Notes under the pieces: model-generated
The model's database searches: none
What the model saw: only the letters and a program-made list of their open reading frames with translations
What the model was told of the DNA's origin: nothing
In this document: piece after piece, positions 39,517 through 48,957 of the stretch
Position numbering within the stretch: the first letter of the stretch is position 1
How the letters are laid out: each line of letters begins with the position of its first letter
Origin: Cronobacter muytjensii ATCC 51329
GTDB taxonomy: Bacteria > Pseudomonadota > Gammaproteobacteria > Enterobacterales > Enterobacteriaceae
Reading direction: 5' to 3'
Assembly (NCBI RefSeq): GCF_001277195.1
Contig: NZ_CP012268.1
Coordinates: 1,798,001-1,862,000, forward strand
Length of the DNA stretch: 64,000 bases
Made by a program: the position numbers and the translations under genes

Positions 39517-39532
39517 TGGCATTCCCTTTGCT
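39517..39532 (+). promoter_or_regulatory. Sigma-54 promoter of the urea operon
   Basis: TGGCATTCCCTTTGCT has the GG (39518-39519) and GC (39530-39531) dinucleotides with the required 10-bp spacing, and TGGCA and TTGC core bases. Transcription would begin near 39543, leaving a leader of about 30 bases. Upstream TGCAC and GCACC sequences (39384-39411) could be parts of NtrC sites. Nitrogen-limitation control fits the genes downstream. Confidence 0.75.
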
Positions 39533-39571
39533 AAATAGCTTCCATCTTGTATACCAGATGGGATGCCAGTT

Positions 39572-41386
39572 ATGTCACAGAGTTCACCGCTGTTTACGCC
39601 GCTGACGCTTGCTGAGTGGCGCAGCGAATATCAGGACTGCCCGCAGCGCATTCGCGAAATATATTCCGCTGCCTTTAATGATGCCGACAATAACGATCCG
39701 GCGTGGATAACGCGGGCCAGCGCGACGCATCTTGAAGAACAAATTGCGCTGCTGCTGGCCGCGCTGAAGGAGGGAAAAACCCTGGCGGATTTTCCGCTCT
39801 TCGGGGTGCCGTTCGCGGTGAAAGACAATATCGATGTCGCGGGACTGCCCACCACGGCGGCGTGTCCGGCGTTTGCGTATACCCCGCAGGACGATGCCGC
39901 GGTGGTTGCGAAGCTTAAAGCCGCCGGGGCCATTGTGCTTGGCAAAACCAATCTCGATCAGTTCGCCACCGGGCTTGTCGGCACCCGTTCGCCCTTTGGC
40001 GCGGTACCCAACACGTTTAACCCGGCTTATGTCAGCGGCGGCTCCAGTTCCGGCTCCGCCTCGACGGTCGCGCGGGGCCTGGTCGCCTTTGCGCTCGGCA
40101 CCGACACCGCAGGCTCCGGCCGCGTGCCCGCCGGGTTCAACAATATTGTCGGCCTGAAACCCACCAAAGGCTGGCTCTCAAACCGCGGCGTGGTGCCCGC
40201 CTGTCGGCTTAACGACTGCGTCTCGGTTTTCGCGCTGAGCGCCGCCGATGCCTTTCAGGTTGCGAGTATCGCAGGCGGTTATGACGCAGACGACGCGTAT
40301 TCGCGCCATAACCCGCGCACTGCGCCCGCGCGTCTGCCCGCGAACCCCCGTCTGGCGGTGCCTGATGTGCTCGAATTTTACGGTGACCCGCACAGCGAAG
40401 CGGCCTTTCGCCAGAGCCTCGCCCGGCTTGAAGCGCTGGGCGCGACGCTGGTGCCCGTTGATTTCACCCCGTTTCGCCAGCTTGCGGAGCAGCTCTATCA
40501 GGGGGCCTGGGTGGCGGAGCGCACCGTCGCGGTGGGCGAGATGCTCAACCAGCCGCCGGAGGTGATGGACCCGACGGTGCGCGGCATCGTCGAAGGGGGG
40601 CTTAAGTACAGCGCCTGCGACGCCTGGCAGGCGGAATACACCCGTGCGGAACTCGCGCGGCGCATCGCCCTGGCGCTGGATGAGGTCGATGCGCTGGTCG
40701 TCCCGACGTCGCCCACCATTCACACCCTTGAAGAAATGGACGCTGAGCCGGTGCGCTACAACTCGCATTTCGGCTACTACACCAACTTCACCAATCTGGC
40801 CGATCTCTGCGCGCTGGCGCTGCCTGGCGATTTCCGCGCCGATGGTCTGCCTGCGGGCATTACGCTTATCGCGCCCGCCTGGTATGACGCCGCGCTGGCG
40901 CATTTCGGCGCGCTCTGGCAGCAGGCGACGCCGCTGCCCCTCGGCGCCACCCATAAAGCGCTGCCCGCCGCCTTGCCGCCGCCGTCCTCCCCGCACCATG
41001 TGCGCCTCGCCGTGGTCGGCGCGCATCTGCGCGGCATGCCGCTCAACCACCAGCTCACCACGCGTGATGCCGTGTTTATTGAAGAAACCACCACGGCGGC
41101 GGATTACCGCCTTTATGCGCTCGCCAACACCACGCCGCCGAAGCCCGGCCTCGCGCGTGCTGCTGCCGGTCAGCCCATCGCGGTGGAGCTGTGGGACATT
41201 CCGCTCGCGCGCTTCGGCGAATTTGTCGCGGAGATCCCATCACCGCTCGGCATCGGTACGCTGACGCTCGCCGATGGTCGCGCCGTAAAAGGCTTTATCT
41301 GCGAGCCGCAGGCGCTTGAGAGCGCCACCGACATCACCGAATGGGGCGGCTGGAAAGCCTGGCTTGCCCGTCACCAGCGCGCCTGA
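39572..41386 (+). CDS. atzF: Allophanate hydrolase
   Basis: Amidase-signature enzyme of 604 residues that hydrolyses allophanate to ammonium and bicarbonate, the second step of ATP-dependent urea breakdown. The Ser-cisSer-Lys triad region is visible: VPFAVKDNID (Lys), GGSSSGSAS (cis-Ser), and TDTAGSGRVPAGFNN (nucleophile Ser). A separate C-terminal domain (about 455-604) is typical of AtzF/DUR1 and may do decarboxylation or substrate gating. The ATG at 39572 has GGGA 8 bases upstream; the ATG at 39563 is the alternative. It lies 12 bp before the urea carboxylase gene, behind a sigma-54 promoter. Confidence 0.9.
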   Translation: MSQSSPLFTPLTLAEWRSEYQDCPQRIREIYSAAFNDADNNDPAWITRASATHLEEQIALLLAALKEGKTLADFPLFGVPFAVKDNIDVAGLPTTAACPAFAYTPQDDAAVVAKLKAAGAIVLGKTNLDQFATGLVGTRSPFGAVPNTFNPAYVSGGSSSGSASTVARGLVAFALGTDTAGSGRVPAGFNNIVGLKPTKGWLSNRGVVPACRLNDCVSVFALSAADAFQVASIAGGYDADDAYSRHNPRTAPARLPANPRLAVPDVLEFYGDPHSEAAFRQSLARLEALGATLVPVDFTPFRQLAEQLYQGAWVAERTVAVGEMLNQPPEVMDPTVRGIVEGGLKYSACDAWQAEYTRAELARRIALALDEVDALVVPTSPTIHTLEEMDAEPVRYNSHFGYYTNFTNLADLCALALPGDFRADGLPAGITLIAPAWYDAALAHFGALWQQATPLPLGATHKALPAALPPPSSPHHVRLAVVGAHLRGMPLNHQLTTRDAVFIEETTTAADYRLYALANTTPPKPGLARAAAGQPIAVELWDIPLARFGEFVAEIPSPLGIGTLTLADGRAVKGFICEPQALESATDITEWGGWKAWLARHQRA

Positions 41387-41398
41387 GGAGACCCGACC

Positions 41399-44300
41399 AT
41401 GTTCAGCAAAGTGCTTATCGCCAACCGTGGCGAAATCGCCTGCCGCGCCATCCGTACCCTGAAGAAAATGGGCATTGTCAGCGTCGCGGTCTATTCCGAT
41501 CCGGACAGTAACGCACAACACGTGCACGACGCCGATATCGCCATCGCGCTCGGCGGCGACACGGCGCGCGACACCTATCTCAACGTCGATAAAATCCTGG
41601 CGGCCGCGAAAGCGAGCGGGGCAGAGGCCATTTTCCCCGGCTACGGGTTTTTATCGGAGCGCGCGGAGTTCGCGGCGGCGTGCGAGGCCGCGAATCTCGT
41701 GTTTATCGGGCCGACCGCGCAGCAGATTAGCGATTTTGGGCTTAAACACCGCGCCCGTGCGCTTGCCGCCGGCGCGGGCGTGCCGATGACGCCTGGCACC
41801 GGGCTACTGCATTCCCCTGACGAAGCGCTACAGGCGGCGCGCGAAATCGGCTACCCGGTGATGCTGAAAACCACCGCTGGCGGCGGCGGTATCGGGCTTA
41901 TGCGCTGCGGGGACGAGGCGGCGCTCAGGGACGCCTGGGAGAGCGTGAAACGTCAGGGTCAGCAGTTCTTCAGCGACGACGGCGTGTTTATTGAGAAATT
42001 CGTCAGCCGCGCCCGCCATCTCGAAGTGCAAATTATGGGCGACGGGCAGGGGCGCGTGGCGGCGCTCGGCGAGCGCGACTGCTCGCTGCAACGCCGCAAC
42101 CAGAAAGTGGTGGAAGAGACGCCAGCGCCGGGGCTGCCGCAGGCGACGCGCGACGCCCTGCACGCCGCTGCGGTGGCGCTGGGCGAATCGGTTAACTACC
42201 GCAGCGCAGGCACCGTGGAGTTTATTTATGATGCCGACAGCGACCGCTTCTGGTTTCTGGAAGTCAACACCCGTTTGCAGGTGGAGCATCCGGTGACTGA
42301 AGCCGTGACCGGGCTCGATCTTATCGAATGCATGATCCTGGTCGCCGCAGGTGAGCCGCTGGACTGGCCGCGGCTGGCGCAGGCGCCGCAGGGCGCGGCC
42401 ATTGAGGTGCGTCTGTATGCTGAAGATCCGCTGAAAAATTTCCAGCCGTCGCCGGGACAACTCACCGACGTCGCTTTCCCCGCGAACGTGCGGGTGGATG
42501 GCTGGGTCAGCACCGGCGCGGAAGTGAGCGCGTTTTACGATCCGATGATCGCCAAAATCATCGTTCACGCCGACGACCGCCCGCAGGCGCTGGCGAAACT
42601 ACGGAAGGCGCTGGACGCGACGCGCCTGCACGGCATCGCCACTAACCTTGACTATCTGCGCCAGATTATCCGGCTGGAGGCATTCGAAGAGGCGACCATG
42701 TGGACGCGCCTGCTGGATGAAGTGAAATACCAGGCGCACGCCATTGAAGTGCTGGAACCAGGCACCTGGAGCAGCGTGCAGGATTATCCGGGACGTCTGG
42801 GCTACTGGGATATCGGCGTGCCGCCCTCCGGGCCGATGGACGACTACGCCTTCCGGCTGGCAAACCGCATTGTTGGCAACGCGCCTGAGGCAGCCGGGCT
42901 GGAGTTTACGCTCCAGGGGCCGACGCTGCGCTTTCACAGCGAGGCGATTTTCGCGCTAACCGGCGCGGACTGCGACGCGACGCTCGACGGCGAGCCCGTC
43001 GCCTGCTGGCAGCCGGTAACCGCCCGCGCCGGACAGACGCTGAGGCTTGGCCGCGCGCGTACCGGCTGCCGCGGCTATCTGGCGGTGCGTAACGGCATCG
43101 ACGTGCCGTGCTATCTCGGCAGCCGCTCCACCTTCGCGCTCGGGCAGTTCGGCGGCCATGCCGGACGCACGCTGCGCCCCGGCGACGTGCTGGCAGTCTC
43201 CCGCCCGGCGCTCGCCGCGTGCACCACGCCTGCGCCCATCGCGCCGCCCCAGACGCCGGAGCCGGGGCTGATCCCGGGCTATGGCGACGTGTGGGATATC
43301 GGCGTGCTTTACGGGCCGCACGGCGCGCCCGATTTCTTTACGCCCGCCTCGATGGATACCTTCTTCGCCGCCGAGTGGCAGGTGCATTACAACTCCAACC
43401 GGCTCGGCGTGCGCCTGGTCGGCCCGAAACCGGAATGGAGCCGCGCCGATGGCGGCGAAGCGGGCCTGCATCCGTCTAACGTGCATGACTGCGAATACGC
43501 CATCGGCGCGATCAACTTCACCGGCGATTTCCCTGTGATCCTCACGCGCGACGGCCCGAGCCTTGGCGGTTTTGTCTGCCCGGTCACCATTGCCCGCGCG
43601 GAGCTTTGGAAAGTAGGCCAGGTGAAGCCCGGCGATCGCATCCGCTTTCACCCGATAAGCATTGAACACGCGCAGTCGCTGGAGCTGGCGCAGGAGGTGG
43701 CGTGCAACCATCTGCGCGCGGTCAGCGCGCGCCCGCACGAGACGCCCTCAATGCTGCCGGGCAGCACGTCGAGTGCGGCGATCCTCGCCGAAGTGCCCGC
43801 GCAAAACGGGCTGCCTGCGGTGGTATGGCGACAGGCGGGCGACAGCTACCTCCTCATTGAGTATGGCGATAACGTGATGGATCTGGCCTTGCGCCTGCGG
43901 GTGCATCTGCTGATGAAAGCTATCCGCGCCAGTGGCGTCGCGGGTGTTGAAGAGCTGTCGCCCGGCGTGCGTTCGCTACAGGTGCGCTATGACAGCCAGC
44001 GTCTGGGGCAGCGCCCGCTGTTAACGCTGCTGATGAGCCTTGAGAAGCAGCTCGGTGATGTGGAATCGCTGAAAATCCCGTCGCGCATCGTCTGGCTGCC
44101 GATGGCCTTTGAAGACAGCGCGACGCTCGGCGCCGTCGAGCGTTACCAGCAGACCGTGCGCAAAGAAGCGCCGTGGCTGCCGAACAATGTCGATTTTATC
44201 TGCCGGGCCAACGGCCTTTCGCACCGCGACGAGGTGAAAAACATCGTCTTTGACGCCAGCTATCTGATCCTGGGGCTGGGTGACGTCTATCTCGGCGCGC

Positions 44301-45007
44301 CGTGCGCGGTGCCGGTGGATCCTCGCCACCGCCTGCTGAGCTCGAAATATAACCCGGCGCGCACCTGGACTGCCGAAGGCACCGTCGGTATTGGCGGCAT
44401 GTATATGTGCATATACGGCATGGATTCGCCAGGCGGCTATCAGCTGGTAGGGCGCACGCTGCCCATCTGGAACAAATTCCTCAAGAACCCGCAGTTCGGC
44501 GACGAGCCGTGGCTGCTGAAATTCTTCGACCAGGTGCGGTTCTACCCGGTGAGCGAAGCCGAGCTGAATGATTTCCGCGACGCCTTCCGCGAGGGCCGCG
44601 CGCCGGTGCGCATCGAAGAAACCGAGTTCGATTTCGCCGCCTACCGGGCGTTTTTAGACGCCAACGCGGCGGATATCGCCGCGTTTCGCGAGCGGCAGCA
44701 GGCGGCTTTCAGCGCCGAAGTGGCCCACTGGCAGACGCAGACCAATGAGAGCGACGCGCTTACGGTAGAGCCCGAAGAAGAGACGGACACCGCAGGCCAA
44801 CTGGTGAGCGCCGATCTCAATGGCAACGTCTGGAAAATCCTGGTCGAGCCGGGCCAGCGGGTGAAGCAGGGCGAGCCGCTGATCGTGGTCGAGGCGATGA
44901 AAATGGAGCTGATGGTCCATGCGCCGGTCGACGGTGTGGTGTCAAAAATTCGCTGTCAGCAAGGGCGGCCCGTGGCCCCCGGCGATGCCCTGTTGTGGCT
45001 GGGCTGA
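41399..45007 (+). CDS. uca: Urea carboxylase
   Basis: Biotin enzyme of 1202 residues that carboxylates urea to allophanate using ATP and bicarbonate. Domains run in order: biotin carboxylase with ATP-grasp (about 1-450; glycine-rich TTAGGGGIGL), a KipA-like then KipI-like carboxyltransferase region (about 455-1100), and a biotinyl domain (about 1125-1202) with biotinylated Lys1168 in EAMKMEL. The order matches the yeast and bacterial enzyme. No genes for the DUF1989 carboxyguanidine deiminase subunits are present, which favours urea over guanidine as substrate. It sits between allophanate hydrolase and a GntR regulator gene. Confidence 0.93.
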   Translation: MFSKVLIANRGEIACRAIRTLKKMGIVSVAVYSDPDSNAQHVHDADIAIALGGDTARDTYLNVDKILAAAKASGAEAIFPGYGFLSERAEFAAACEAANLVFIGPTAQQISDFGLKHRARALAAGAGVPMTPGTGLLHSPDEALQAAREIGYPVMLKTTAGGGGIGLMRCGDEAALRDAWESVKRQGQQFFSDDGVFIEKFVSRARHLEVQIMGDGQGRVAALGERDCSLQRRNQKVVEETPAPGLPQATRDALHAAAVALGESVNYRSAGTVEFIYDADSDRFWFLEVNTRLQVEHPVTEAVTGLDLIECMILVAAGEPLDWPRLAQAPQGAAIEVRLYAEDPLKNFQPSPGQLTDVAFPANVRVDGWVSTGAEVSAFYDPMIAKIIVHADDRPQALAKLRKALDATRLHGIATNLDYLRQIIRLEAFEEATMWTRLLDEVKYQAHAIEVLEPGTWSSVQDYPGRLGYWDIGVPPSGPMDDYAFRLANRIVGNAPEAAGLEFTLQGPTLRFHSEAIFALTGADCDATLDGEPVACWQPVTARAGQTLRLGRARTGCRGYLAVRNGIDVPCYLGSRSTFALGQFGGHAGRTLRPGDVLAVSRPALAACTTPAPIAPPQTPEPGLIPGYGDVWDIGVLYGPHGAPDFFTPASMDTFFAAEWQVHYNSNRLGVRLVGPKPEWSRADGGEAGLHPSNVHDCEYAIGAINFTGDFPVILTRDGPSLGGFVCPVTIARAELWKVGQVKPGDRIRFHPISIEHAQSLELAQEVACNHLRAVSARPHETPSMLPGSTSSAAILAEVPAQNGLPAVVWRQAGDSYLLIEYGDNVMDLALRLRVHLLMKAIRASGVAGVEELSPGVRSLQVRYDSQRLGQRPLLTLLMSLEKQLGDVESLKIPSRIVWLPMAFEDSATLGAVERYQQTVRKEAPWLPNNVDFICRANGLSHRDEVKNIVFDASYLILGLGDVYLGAPCAVPVDPRHRLLSSKYNPARTWTAEGTVGIGGMYMCIYGMDSPGGYQLVGRTLPIWNKFLKNPQFGDEPWLLKFFDQVRFYPVSEAELNDFRDAFREGRAPVRIEETEFDFAAYRAFLDANAADIAAFRERQQAAFSAEVAHWQTQTNESDALTVEPEEETDTAGQLVSADLNGNVWKILVEPGQRVKQGEPLIVVEAMKMELMVHAPVDGVVSKIRCQQGRPVAPGDALLWLG

Positions 45008-45024
45008 CCTGGCTTACTGGTCAG
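45004..45024 (+). terminator. Hairpin at the urea carboxylase stop
   Basis: CTGACC (45004-45009) pairs with GGTCAG (45019-45024). No T-run follows; at most it is a weak boundary between uca and the regulator gene. Confidence 0.35.
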
Positions 45025-45141
45025 ATTGCGCCGGGCTGCGCTCATCTGGGGCTCGTAGGGCGTGTACGTTCCCCTCGCGGCGTACAGTCCGCGCTCAATC
45101 TGACGTCGCCGCCGACGGCCAGTGCGCCTCGTTAACTGTAA

Positions 45142-45167
45142 GGCGGGTAAGCGTTAGCGCACCCGCC
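45142..45167. repeat. REP-like palindrome, copy 6
   Basis: GGCGGGTAAGCGTTAGCGC followed by ACCCGCC, in the 184-bp spacer between uca and the GntR gene. A separate dyad-like CGTGTACG/GCGTACAG region lies at 45061-45090. Confidence 0.75.
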
Positions 45168-45191
45168 GGACGGCACACAAAAGGAGAGGAT

Positions 45192-45893
45192 ATGCCATTA
45201 ACGGCCAGACAACGCGCGGCGCACCCGGAAGCCCAGGGCGAGCGCATTTACCGGCTGCTTAAACAGGAGATTTTCGATTTCCTCCTGGTGCCCGGCGACC
45301 GCTTTAGCGAAAACGACATCGCGGCGCGCATGGGGGCGAGCCGCACGCCGGTGCGTCAGGCGCTGCACCGGCTCGAACAGGAGGGCTATCTGGATGTTCA
45401 GCCGCGCAGCGGCTGGCAGGTGAGGCCGATTGATTTCGACAATCTTGAGGCGCTCTACGATCTGCGCGTCGTGCTGGAGACCGAGGCGGTGACGCGGCTC
45501 TGCGCGCTCCCGACGCACGTTACGCCGCTGCCGCTGCTTCAGTTGCGCGAGTTCTGGATAGAGTCGCCGCCGCTTTCCGAAGGCTGCGACGTCGCCCCCT
45601 TTGACGAGGCGTTCCATATGACGCTCGTGGGCGCGGTAGGTAACCCGGAAATGGCGCGAGTGCATCGCGAGATCACTGAAAAAATTCGCATCGTGCGCCG
45701 GATGGATTTCACCCAGGCGGCGCGTATCAGCGCCACGTACGCCGAGCACGGTCAGATCCTGCTCGCGGTTTTTGAACGTAACGCACAGGAGGCCCGAACC
45801 AAACTGCACGACCACATTGCTCAAAGCCAGAAAGAGGTTCGCAAGATAACGCTTCACGCCCTGCATCAGGCGCGGCGGAAGACGCGAGATTAA
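45192..45893 (+). CDS. GntR-family regulator of the urea cluster
   Basis: FadR-subfamily GntR repressor of 233 residues. It has an N-terminal winged helix-turn-helix (about 15-80, SENDIAARMGASRTPVRQAL) and a helical FCD ligand domain with the metal/ligand histidines in DEAFHMTLVG and TYAEHGQIL. The ATG at 45192 has GGAGAGG upstream. Its position between the urea-degrading and urea-uptake genes suggests local control, perhaps by urea or allophanate; the effector is unknown. A TTGTATACC sequence just after the sigma-54 promoter (39551-39559) could be an operator. Confidence 0.85.
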   Translation: MPLTARQRAAHPEAQGERIYRLLKQEIFDFLLVPGDRFSENDIAARMGASRTPVRQALHRLEQEGYLDVQPRSGWQVRPIDFDNLEALYDLRVVLETEAVTRLCALPTHVTPLPLLQLREFWIESPPLSEGCDVAPFDEAFHMTLVGAVGNPEMARVHREITEKIRIVRRMDFTQAARISATYAEHGQILLAVFERNAQEARTKLHDHIAQSQKEVRKITLHALHQARRKTRD

Positions 45894-45929
45894 CCATACA
45901 CACAGCCCTTACTACCAGGAGTGAAGTCT

Positions 45930-47201
45930 ATGCATCGTCGTACCTTGTTAAAAGCGTTCGCCCTTTCCGCCTCGGTCATCAGCATGGGGTTCGCCTTCAG
46001 CGCCCAGGCCGCCGACACCATAAAAGTCGGCATCATGCACTCGCTCTCCGGCACGATGGCGATTTCCGAAACGCCGCTCAAAGACGTGGCGCTGATGACC
46101 ATCGACGAGATAAACGCCAAAGGCGGCGTGCTCGGCAAAAAGCTCGAACCGGTGGTGGTGGACCCGGCCTCCAACTGGCCGCTGTTCGCTGAGAAAGCCC
46201 GTCAGCTGTTGAGCCAGGATAAGGTGGCGGCGGTGTTCGGCTGCTGGACGTCGGTCTCGCGCAAGTCGGTGCTGCCGGTGTTTGAGGAGCTCAACGGCCT
46301 GCTGTTCTATCCGGTGCAGTATGAAGGCGAAGAGATGTCGCCGAACGTTTTCTATACCGGCGCCGCGCCGAACCAGCAGGCGATCCCGGCGGTGGAGTAC
46401 CTGATGAGCGAAGACGGCGGCAGCGCGAAGCGCTTCTTCCTGCTCGGCACCGATTATGTCTACCCGCGTACCACCAACAAGATTTTGCGCGCCTTCCTGC
46501 ACTCAAAAGGCGTTCAGGATAAAGACATCGAAGAGGTCTACACGCCGTTTGGCTACAGCGATTACCAGACCATCGTCGCGAATATCAAAAAATTCTCCGC
46601 CGGCGGTAAAACGGCGGTGGTCTCCACTATCAACGGTGATTCCAACGTGCCGTTCTATAAAGAGCTGGCCAACCAGGGCCTGAAGGCGACCGACGTGCCG
46701 GTGGTGGCGTTCTCGGTGGGTGAAGAAGAGCTGCGCGGTATCGACGCCAAACCGCTGGTGGGTAATCTCGCGGCGTGGAACTACTTTGAGTCGGTGGATA
46801 ACCCGCAGAACCAGAAATTTGTCGCTGATTACCGCGCGTACGCCAAAGCCCACAAGCTGCCGAACGCCGACACGGTGGTGACCAACGACCCGATGGAGGC
46901 GACATATGTGGGCATCCATATGTGGGCGCAGGCGGTAGAGAAGGCAGGCACGACGGATGTGGACAAAGTGCGCGAGGCGATGGCGGGGCAATCCTTTAAC
47001 GCGCCGTCCGGCTTTACGCTGACGATGGATAAAACCAATCACCATCTGCACAAGCCGGTGATGATTGGCGAGATTGAAGGCAACGGGCAGTTCAACGTGG
47101 TGTGGCAGACCGAAGCGCCGGTCCGCGCGCAGCCGTGGAGCCCGTATATCGCCGGCAACGACAAGAAAGCTGACGCGCCGGTGAAAACCGCCAGCAATTA
47201 A
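45930..47201 (+). CDS. urtA: Urea ABC transporter substrate-binding protein UrtA
   Basis: Periplasmic urea-binding protein of 423 residues, in the branched-chain amino acid binding-protein fold. The signal peptide (MHRRTLLKAFALSA...AQA-AD) has an RRTLLK start reminiscent of Tat, unusual for this family in enterics. The mature start TIKVGIMHSLSGTMA and the ligand-contact segments FGCWTSVSRK and FYPVQYEGEE are UrtA-typical. The ATG at 45930 follows AGGAG at 8 bases; a GTG at 45921 abuts that site and is rejected. It opens the urtABCDE cluster, 36 bp after the GntR gene. Confidence 0.93.
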   Translation: MHRRTLLKAFALSASVISMGFAFSAQAADTIKVGIMHSLSGTMAISETPLKDVALMTIDEINAKGGVLGKKLEPVVVDPASNWPLFAEKARQLLSQDKVAAVFGCWTSVSRKSVLPVFEELNGLLFYPVQYEGEEMSPNVFYTGAAPNQQAIPAVEYLMSEDGGSAKRFFLLGTDYVYPRTTNKILRAFLHSKGVQDKDIEEVYTPFGYSDYQTIVANIKKFSAGGKTAVVSTINGDSNVPFYKELANQGLKATDVPVVAFSVGEEELRGIDAKPLVGNLAAWNYFESVDNPQNQKFVADYRAYAKAHKLPNADTVVTNDPMEATYVGIHMWAQAVEKAGTTDVDKVREAMAGQSFNAPSGFTLTMDKTNHHLHKPVMIGEIEGNGQFNVVWQTEAPVRAQPWSPYIAGNDKKADAPVKTASN

Positions 47202-47252
47202 GGGCGGTGACGGGGCTCATGGGGTGCCGGATGAGGTGGCGTGGATTGACGC

Positions 47253-47278
47253 GGCGGGGGCGCTTCGCTTACCCGCCC
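47253..47278. repeat. REP-like palindrome, copy 7
   Basis: GGCGGGGGCGCTTCGC followed by TTACCCGCCC, located between urtA and urtB inside the operon. A hairpin here may separate the level of the abundant binding-protein mRNA from that of the membrane genes, as REP elements do in other transport operons. Confidence 0.7.
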
Positions 47279-47391
47279 TGCATCTACAAAACGTGTTGTT
47301 GCAGGCGGTAAGCCTGCGTACCGCCATCAACGCTATCCATCGCACTGACCTTCCGGCCCCTGACGCCATAACGGTTTCACAGGAGATAACC

Positions 47392-48957
47392 ATGACATTA
47401 TTTCGCTGGCTGATGGTCGCCGCCTTGCTGCTGCCGTGGGTTGCCCGCGCCGCCGATGCCGATGATTTCGCAGCGAGCAGCCGCAGCCAGCAGGCCGCGC
47501 TGCTGCAAACCTGGGCGACCAACCCGGACGCCGCGCGTCTGCCGCTGCTGGTATCGCTCAACCAGGAAAACCTGGTGGTGGATAGCGAAAAACACCCGTT
47601 CGCGCAGCGCGCCGACGGCCTGACGCCGCTTGGCCGCGCCGCGACGCCTGCGGGCGCGCTTAAACCCCTGAGGCTTACCAACCGCCTGCGCAATCTGGCG
47701 GCTGCGGCGCTGGCGACGCATCGCCTGGTAAGTGACAACGTCACGGAAAGACTTGAGGCCGCCCGCGCATTACAGCGCGACGCCGACCCGCAGATGGCGC
47801 CTTTACTGACGCAGCGCCTGGCGACGGAGAAAGAAAACAACGTGCGCGAGGCGCTGACGACGGCGCTCGCCAGCCTCCAGCTCACCAGCCCCGACGCCGC
47901 GGTGCGCTTAAACGCCGTCACGCTGCTTGGCGAATCGGGCGACCCGCAGACCCGCGCGCGGTTGCAGCCTTATACGCAGGCGGCGACTGAGCCGGACGCC
48001 CGCGTGCGTGAGGCCGCCACGGTCAGCGTGCGGGCGATAGAGCGCCGCCTGATGGCGGGCGACCTGCTCGGTCAGGCGTTTATGGGGCTGTCGCTTGGAT
48101 CGATCCTGCTGCTCGCCGCACTCGGCCTCGCTATCACATATGGGCTGCTTGGCGTCATTAACATGGCCCACGGCGAAATGCTCATGCTCGGCGCTTACGC
48201 CACCTGGTGCGTGCAAAACGCGCTGGCCACCTTTGCGCCGCAGTGGCTGGCGTTCTATCCGCTGCTGGCGCTGCCCGTGGCGTTTCTGGTGACGGCCTGC
48301 GCCGGCATGGCGCTTGAGCGCACTATCATCCGTCATCTCTACGGGCGACCGCTTGAGACGCTGCTCGCCACCTGGGGCATCAGCCTGATGATTATTCAGC
48401 TGGTGCGTATGGCGTTCGGCGCGCAGAACGTTGAGGTGGCGAACCCCGCGTGGCTCTCCGGCGGTGTCCAGGTGCTGCCGAACCTGATCCTGCCGTGGAA
48501 CCGCCTGGTGGTGATGGGCTTCGTGCTGCTGGTGCTGTTCTTCACCTGGCTTGTGCTGAACAAAACGCGCCTTGGGATGAACGTGCGGGCGGTAACGCAA
48601 AACCGCGCGATGGCGGCCTGCTGCGGCGTGCCGACCGGGCGCGTCGATATGCTCGCCTTCGGGCTCGGCTCCGGCATCGCGGGCCTCGGCGGCGTTGCGC
48701 TGTCGCAGCTCGGCAATGTCGGGCCGGAACTCGGCCAGGGCTATATCATTGACTCCTTTTTAGTGGTGGTGCTGGGCGGGGTGGGCCAGCTGGCGGGCAG
48801 CGTCGCGGCGGCGTTCGGTCTTGGCATCTTCAATAAAATTCTTGAGCCGCAGGTGGGCGCCGTGCTCGGTAAAATCGCCATCCTGGTAATGGTCATCCTG
48901 TTTATCCAGAAACGCCCGCAGGGGCTGTTCGCACTCAAAGGGAGGGCCGTGGAATGA
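47392..48957 (+). CDS. urtB: Urea ABC transporter permease UrtB
   Basis: Permease of 521 residues in the LivH-like family. An N-terminal signal-like segment (MTLFRWLMVAALLLPWVARA) and a hydrophilic region to about residue 225 precede the eight-helix membrane domain, a layout specific to UrtB. The motif MAHGEMLMLGAY and the loop GLGSGIAGLGGVALSQ are conserved. The ATG at 47392 with AGGAG upstream is chosen; the longer ORF to 47224 would read through REP copy 7. It overlaps urtC by 4 bp (ATGA). Confidence 0.92.
   Translation: MTLFRWLMVAALLLPWVARAADADDFAASSRSQQAALLQTWATNPDAARLPLLVSLNQENLVVDSEKHPFAQRADGLTPLGRAATPAGALKPLRLTNRLRNLAAAALATHRLVSDNVTERLEAARALQRDADPQMAPLLTQRLATEKENNVREALTTALASLQLTSPDAAVRLNAVTLLGESGDPQTRARLQPYTQAATEPDARVREAATVSVRAIERRLMAGDLLGQAFMGLSLGSILLLAALGLAITYGLLGVINMAHGEMLMLGAYATWCVQNALATFAPQWLAFYPLLALPVAFLVTACAGMALERTIIRHLYGRPLETLLATWGISLMIIQLVRMAFGAQNVEVANPAWLSGGVQVLPNLILPWNRLVVMGFVLLVLFFTWLVLNKTRLGMNVRAVTQNRAMAACCGVPTGRVDMLAFGLGSGIAGLGGVALSQLGNVGPELGQGYIIDSFLVVVLGGVGQLAGSVAAAFGLGIFNKILEPQVGAVLGKIAILVMVILFIQKRPQGLFALKGRAVE

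Noticed and set aside
39015..39571. Guanidine riboswitch before the urea operon
   Set aside because: I looked for the ykkC-type ACGR-rich stem pattern and saw only REP elements, a terminator and the sigma-54 promoter; a covariance search would be decisive.
47224..47391. N-terminal extension of urtB
   Set aside because: It would translate a REP element, and the ATG at 47392 has a strong AGGAG and a signal-like segment.
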